Source: Hoeflea_A sp965216535 (GTDB lineage: Bacteria > Pseudomonadota > Alphaproteobacteria > Rhizobiales > Rhizobiaceae). Taken from it: a stretch of DNA of 64,000 bases. The stretch lies in NCBI GenBank assembly GCA_965216535.1, contig OZ244175.1, positions 4,588,001 to 4,652,000 on the forward strand, read 5' to 3'. Position 1 is the first letter of the stretch, and each line of letters begins with the position of its first letter. Under the pieces are notes generated by a model that worked only from the letters and a program-made list of their open reading frames with translations, was not told the DNA's origin and did no database searches. Position numbers and translations under genes: made by a program. Below, one piece after another: positions 60,563 to 64,000 of this stretch.

Positions 60563-61948
60563 ATGAATATCGTACCTGGCACCAATGATTTCAGCGAAGC
60601 CGTTAACAGTGATCGCGCTCATGTCTGGCACCACCTGAGTCAGCACAAGCGCTACGAAACCCAAGATCCTATGGTCATCATAGAGGGCAAGGGTTTGCGT
60701 GTCTGGGATGCTAATGGACGGGAATATCTGGACGCCGTGTCCGGAGGAGTGTGGACGGTCAATGTCGGCTATGGCCGCGAGAGCATTGCCGACGCGGTAC
60801 GCGAGCAACTCGTCAAACTGAATTTCTTCGCCAATTCCGCCGGCAACGTTCCGGGTGCCCTGTTCGCCCGCCAGCTCATCGAGAAAATGCCCGGGATGAG
60901 CCGGGTCTATTTCTCCAACTCGGGATCAGAGGCCAATGAGAAGGCCTACAAGATCATCCGGCAAATCGCGCACAACAAATATGGCGGCCGCAAGCACAAG
61001 ATCCTGTATCGGGAGCGTGACTATCATGGCACCACCATTACAGCTCTGAGTTCATGCGGTCAGAACCAGCGCAAGGACCAGTACGGGCCCTTCACGCCGG
61101 GGTTTGTCGAGGTGCCGCACTGCCTCGAATACCGTTCTCAATTCGGCGATAGCGCCGACTATGGCGTGCAGGCGGCTCGCGCAATCGAGGATGTGATCCT
61201 GCGCGAAGGTCCGGACACCATCGGTGGCATCGTTCTCGAACCGATCACCGCCGGTGGTGGCGTTATCACGCCGCCCGAGGGCTATTGGGAAACCGTGCAG
61301 GAGATCTGCCGGAAATACGACATACTGCTCCATATCGATGAAGTGGTATGCGGTCTCGGACGCACCGGAAAGTGGTTCGGCTATCAGCAATACGGCATCA
61401 AGCCGGATCTGGTCACCATGGCCAAAGGTGTCGCCTCAGGATATGCCGCCATATCCTGCACCGTGACCACGGAAGAAGTGTTCGACCTCTTCAAGAGTGA
61501 TCCGGACGATCCGATGAGCTATTTCCGCGATATTTCGACGTTCGGCGGCTGTGCGGCAGGCCCGGCTGCGGCGCTCGAAAACATGCGCATCATCGAAGAC
61601 GAAAAGCTGCTCGACAACACGACCGCCATGGGCGCTTACCTGATGGACAGTCTTGGGGCCCTGCAGGACAAACACGCCATCATTGGCGACGTCCGCGGCA
61701 AAGGCCTGTTCTGCGGCGCGGAACTGGTTAGCGATCGTTCGACGAAGGAGCCGGTCGCCGAGAAGGTCACGCAGGCAGTCGTTGCCGACTGCATGGGCCA
61801 GGGCGTAATCATCGGCGCAACCAATCGCAGCATCGAGGCCTATAACAATACGCTTTGCCTCAGCCCGGCCCTGATCAGCACACGCGATGATATCGACCAG
61901 ATCGTCACCGCTATCGACGGTGCACTGGAACGAGTCGGCTCGGATTAA
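60563..61948 (+). CDS. tpa: Taurine-pyruvate aminotransferase
   Basis: This 461-residue class III aminotransferase has the PLP lysine K288 (TMAKGVASGY), the HIDEVVCGLGRTG motif and DYHGTTI. Its N-terminal DRAHVWHHLSQHK and VSGGVWTVNVGYGRESIADAV (residues about 60-80) match Tpa, which converts taurine plus pyruvate to sulfoacetaldehyde plus alanine. GGGAG and ATG 60563 set the start. No xsc or tauABC lies alongside, so the substrate could be another omega-amine. Confidence 0.85.
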   Translation: MNIVPGTNDFSEAVNSDRAHVWHHLSQHKRYETQDPMVIIEGKGLRVWDANGREYLDAVSGGVWTVNVGYGRESIADAVREQLVKLNFFANSAGNVPGALFARQLIEKMPGMSRVYFSNSGSEANEKAYKIIRQIAHNKYGGRKHKILYRERDYHGTTITALSSCGQNQRKDQYGPFTPGFVEVPHCLEYRSQFGDSADYGVQAARAIEDVILREGPDTIGGIVLEPITAGGGVITPPEGYWETVQEICRKYDILLHIDEVVCGLGRTGKWFGYQQYGIKPDLVTMAKGVASGYAAISCTVTTEEVFDLFKSDPDDPMSYFRDISTFGGCAAGPAAALENMRIIEDEKLLDNTTAMGAYLMDSLGALQDKHAIIGDVRGKGLFCGAELVSDRSTKEPVAEKVTQAVVADCMGQGVIIGATNRSIEAYNNTLCLSPALISTRDDIDQIVTAIDGALERVGSD

Positions 61949-61966
61949 CAGTCAATAGCCGGCCCC

Positions 61967-62186
61967 CGGACGGCCATTCTCCGCCATTCAGGAATGGCGC
62001 CGAAACGGCCGTCCGCTGCGATAGTGGAGCCGCCCGCACTATGGCATTGGGGCCACGGGCGTCATCGCAGTCTTTGCAGGGCGCAATCCGCAGGGCGCCT
62101 TGCAAAGCCGGTCGGGAAGATCGGATCCCGGCAACCTCATCCAATGAAATTTGCCGCTGACATGCATCACCCATTTGGGTGATGCA
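61967..62186. terminator. Three strong hairpins between convergent tpa and anbu
   Basis: First, nested stems: CGGACGGCC (61967-61975) with GGCCGTCCG (62007-62015), enclosing CGCCATTC (61982-61989) with GAATGGCG (61992-61999). Second, CTTTGCA (62072-62078) with TGCAAAG (62101-62107), extended by GGCGC/GCGCC. Third, TGCATCACCC (62163-62172) with GGGTGATGCA (62177-62186). None has a good U-tract. Together they probably end transcripts arriving from both sides. Confidence 0.7.
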
Positions 62187-62235
62187 CCCTGCATTTGCAC
62201 GTTTTGCGTGTCTGATCGACGGCTTGAGCGTGACC

Positions 62236-62970
62236 TCAAAACAGGTGTGGCAGGTCGTGAAACGCCGAGTTGAGTGCCCGCGACCAGGCTTCTGACAGGG
62301 TCGTAAAATCCTGGTCATCCGGCTCAATCCGCCGGCGTTCGGAGAATGCGAAGTGATCGGTCTCGATAATTGCCAGGTCAAGCGGCATCCCGACAGACAG
62401 GTTGCTGCGCAAGGTGGAGTCCATCGACACGCAGGCCGCCAGTTTGGCCTTCTCCAGCGGAGTATCCGGCTTAATCACCCGATCAAGGATGGGTTTGCCG
62501 TATTTGTGCTCGCCGATCTGAAAAAACGGTGTGTCCCGCGTTGCCTCGATGAAATTGCCTGCGGAGTACACAAGGAACAAGCGAAGCGATCCGCCTTTCC
62601 TCTGACCCCCGACGAGAATGGTCGCGTCGAATGCGGTTCCCTGGGCCTCCATGCCTTCCTTGTGCCGCTGCTGAACCTGGCGCATGGTTTCGCCGACCAT
62701 CTGAGCGACACGAAACATGCTGTCGGCGTTGAGGACGGTCTCCGTATCAGGGTCGATCGCCGCAGTTTCGATCTGCTTTTCGAGCCGTGTAATGACACCC
62801 TGAGTGATCGACAGATTGCCTGCCGTCAGCAAGGCCAGGGCACGATCGCCAGGGGCTTCCCAGCAGTGCATCTTGCCGTAGCGAGAAATGTTGTCCAGCC
62901 CGGCATTGGTTCGCGTGTCCGACAACATCACGAGCCCGGCATCCAGTTTTATGGCAACACAGTAAGTCAA
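62236..62970 (-). CDS. Anbu bacterial proteasome-like peptidase
   Basis: This 244-residue Ntn-hydrolase of the proteasome family begins MTYCVAI, so removal of Met exposes the catalytic Thr; D18 (LSDTRTNAG) and K33 are the partner residues. The length and AGNLSITQGVI and VSMDSTLRSNLSVG features match Anbu. It is the downstream gene after a transglutaminase-like and an alpha-E gene, the known Anbu neighbourhood. Its substrates are unknown. Confidence 0.92.
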   Translation of the reverse strand: MTYCVAIKLDAGLVMLSDTRTNAGLDNISRYGKMHCWEAPGDRALALLTAGNLSITQGVITRLEKQIETAAIDPDTETVLNADSMFRVAQMVGETMRQVQQRHKEGMEAQGTAFDATILVGGQRKGGSLRLFLVYSAGNFIEATRDTPFFQIGEHKYGKPILDRVIKPDTPLEKAKLAACVSMDSTLRSNLSVGMPLDLAIIETDHFAFSERRRIEPDDQDFTTLSEAWSRALNSAFHDLPHLF

Positions 62971-62986
62971 TGCGAACAGTCCCAGT

Positions 62987-63796
62987 CTACTGTTGCTGGC
63001 TGTCCGCTACTGCAACCTCCGCCCTGAGGGAGATTTCGGAACCACCAACAACATGGCCTTTTATCGGAGTCGCATCGTCGGCGTCCAGACCGCAGGCAAT
63101 CCGGATATAGTGGTCCGTTGGGGATATCCCGTTCGAGGGATCAAGCCCGATCCAGCCAAATTTCTGGATATGCGCCTCGACCCAAGCGTGGGTCTCGAGC
63201 AGATCACCCTGCTCTTCCGTCGCTTTGAGATATCCGGTGACGTATCGCGCCGGGATACCGAGCGTCCGGCAGGCGGCAATCAGAATATGAGCGTGGTCCT
63301 GACACACGCCGGCGCCCAGAGCCAGAGCCTCGGCTGCAGTCGTCTCGCTGCTGGTGGCCTTGGCCTTGTATTCGACCGTATCCTTGACCACCGCCGAAAG
63401 CGCGTGAACCGTTTCCAGCGCGTCCTCCAGCTCAGTCTGTTTCGCCAGGGCCTCTATGGCCTCGTCTGGTTCGGTCAGCGGGGTATTGCGGGTGAATATG
63501 GCAGATGGAGGCTTTCGAGGAAGATCTCTGACCACACCGGCTGTATCATCCGTCACGACGATGCCATCGGCAATCACGATTGCGCTTTCGATGGGGTCCC
63601 GGCTTTGCCAGAGGGCGACATCGTCACCGTAACCGGACATGTAGATCGGCTCGACCACCTCGCCGTTGACTGTGACCTGCCAGGAATCGGCGCTCTGACC
63701 GGCATAGATCGACGGATAGAGTTTCAATCGAAGCGAAACGCGCGCCGCCGCCGGATCATAGGAATACGTCGACCGATGATGGACATGCAGACGCAT
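62987..63796 (-). CDS. Transglutaminase-like cysteine protease
   Basis: This 269-residue protein has an N-terminal beta domain (HHRSTYSYD) and a transglutaminase-like catalytic core with C165 (GVCQDHAH), H203 (THAWVEAH) and D219 (LDPSNG). It may cleave or cross-link peptides, possibly together with ATP-grasp and alpha-E partners. It lies 16 bp before anbu and 12 bp after the alpha-E gene, so one operon. Confidence 0.92.
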   Translation of the reverse strand: MRLHVHHRSTYSYDPAAARVSLRLKLYPSIYAGQSADSWQVTVNGEVVEPIYMSGYGDDVALWQSRDPIESAIVIADGIVVTDDTAGVVRDLPRKPPSAIFTRNTPLTEPDEAIEALAKQTELEDALETVHALSAVVKDTVEYKAKATSSETTAAEALALGAGVCQDHAHILIAACRTLGIPARYVTGYLKATEEQGDLLETHAWVEAHIQKFGWIGLDPSNGISPTDHYIRIACGLDADDATPIKGHVVGGSEISLRAEVAVADSQQQ

Positions 63797-63808
63797 CAGT
63801 TGGCTCCG

Positions 63809-64000
63809 TCAGAAATGGTAGGCATCGGATACCTCCCGACTGATCCGCGCGGTTTTGACGATTTGGTCATCGAGGAATTCGTGAAGACCGTCATTGAAGA
63901 TCGTGTTGATGTCCAGCCGATCCAGACGTTCGCATTCGGTTCGGGCTGTCCTTTGGCAAGGATGCGAGCCGCCGTGACTTTTCTCCAGCCGTACCAAACA
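63809..64000 (-). CDS. Alpha-E domain protein, C-terminal fragment
   Basis: Only the last 63 residues or so are visible; the 5' part lies beyond the window. The sequence RLDINTIFNDGLHEFLDDQIV and the all-helical character fit the C-terminus of alpha-E proteins, which accompany ATP-grasp and transglutaminase genes in Anbu loci. Part of the same operon as the transglutaminase gene. Confidence 0.75.
   Translation of the reverse strand, partial: CLVRLEKSHGGSHPCQRTARTECERLDRLDINTIFNDGLHEFLDDQIVKTARISREVSDAYHF

Overview
This is gene-dense, GC-rich chromosomal DNA from an alphaproteobacterium, most likely of the Hyphomicrobiales (Rhizobiales). I infer this from gene content: a MatA/MatR-type malonate locus, a rhizobial-style Anbu/transglutaminase/alpha-E cluster, many LysR, MocR and GntR regulators and binding-protein-dependent ABC importers, and frequent GTG/TTG starts behind good Shine-Dalgarno sites. 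I see no rRNA, tRNA, CRISPR array, insertion sequence, integrase or phage gene. Both ends cut genes: an EAL protein on the left and an alpha-E protein on the right.

Layout. 1-10956: a c-di-GMP phosphodiesterase, an aldo/keto reductase, a thioredoxin-fold protein divergent from two small genes across an array of CGGTAT half-sites, a Cys-rich repeat exoprotein, a GNAT enzyme, a DadA-like oxidase, a sulfatase, an L,D-transpeptidase and a HAD phosphatase. 10957-11618: non-coding, with two families of degenerate tandem repeats. 11619-16311: NudK, a YghZ-type reductase, proline iminopeptidase, a small membrane protein and an MFS exporter. 16346-20353: a five-gene unit (alpha/beta hydrolase, three NTF2-like proteins, SDR) divergent from a LysR gene. 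20363-27100: amidase, CDF metal exporter, MocR/PNPOx-like divergent pair, LysR/EamA divergent pair. 27105-32621: a complete peptide/nickel-type ABC importer. 32903-35202: guanidinium exporter gdx behind a guanidine-II riboswitch, GST, ClpP-like protease and Pth2. 35206-41236: exported agmatine-deiminase-like enzyme, PIG-L deacetylase, FemAB/CelD-like acyltransferase, pirin, DUF302 and rhodanese. 41270-44784: malonyl-CoA decarboxylase, MatR and an MHS permease. 44851-49711: ArsP-like permease, MFS, FAD oxidoreductase, GltS. 49734-54619: guanidine import and hydrolysis operon. 54805-64000: peroxiredoxin, GST-sigma factor pair, cold-shock protein, DUF2189, cupin, LysR, taurine-pyruvate aminotransferase and the Anbu cluster.

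Main result. The minus-strand unit 54619-49734 reads as a self-contained guanidine assimilation system: a sigma-54-type promoter (54604-54619), then almost at once a guanidine-I (ykkC) riboswitch (about 54480-54590), then an ABC importer of the urea-carboxylase-associated type, then a guanidine-hydrolase-like ureohydrolase, and finally two small uncharacterised genes. The first of these encodes a protein with 12 histidines in its first 26 residues. Known guanidine hydrolase is a nickel enzyme matured by HypA/HypB-like proteins; no such genes are here, so the His-rich protein is a candidate alternative nickel-delivery factor. About 21 kb away the exporter gdx carries a guanidine-II riboswitch, so two unrelated RNA classes sense the same ligand and control opposite fluxes in one window.
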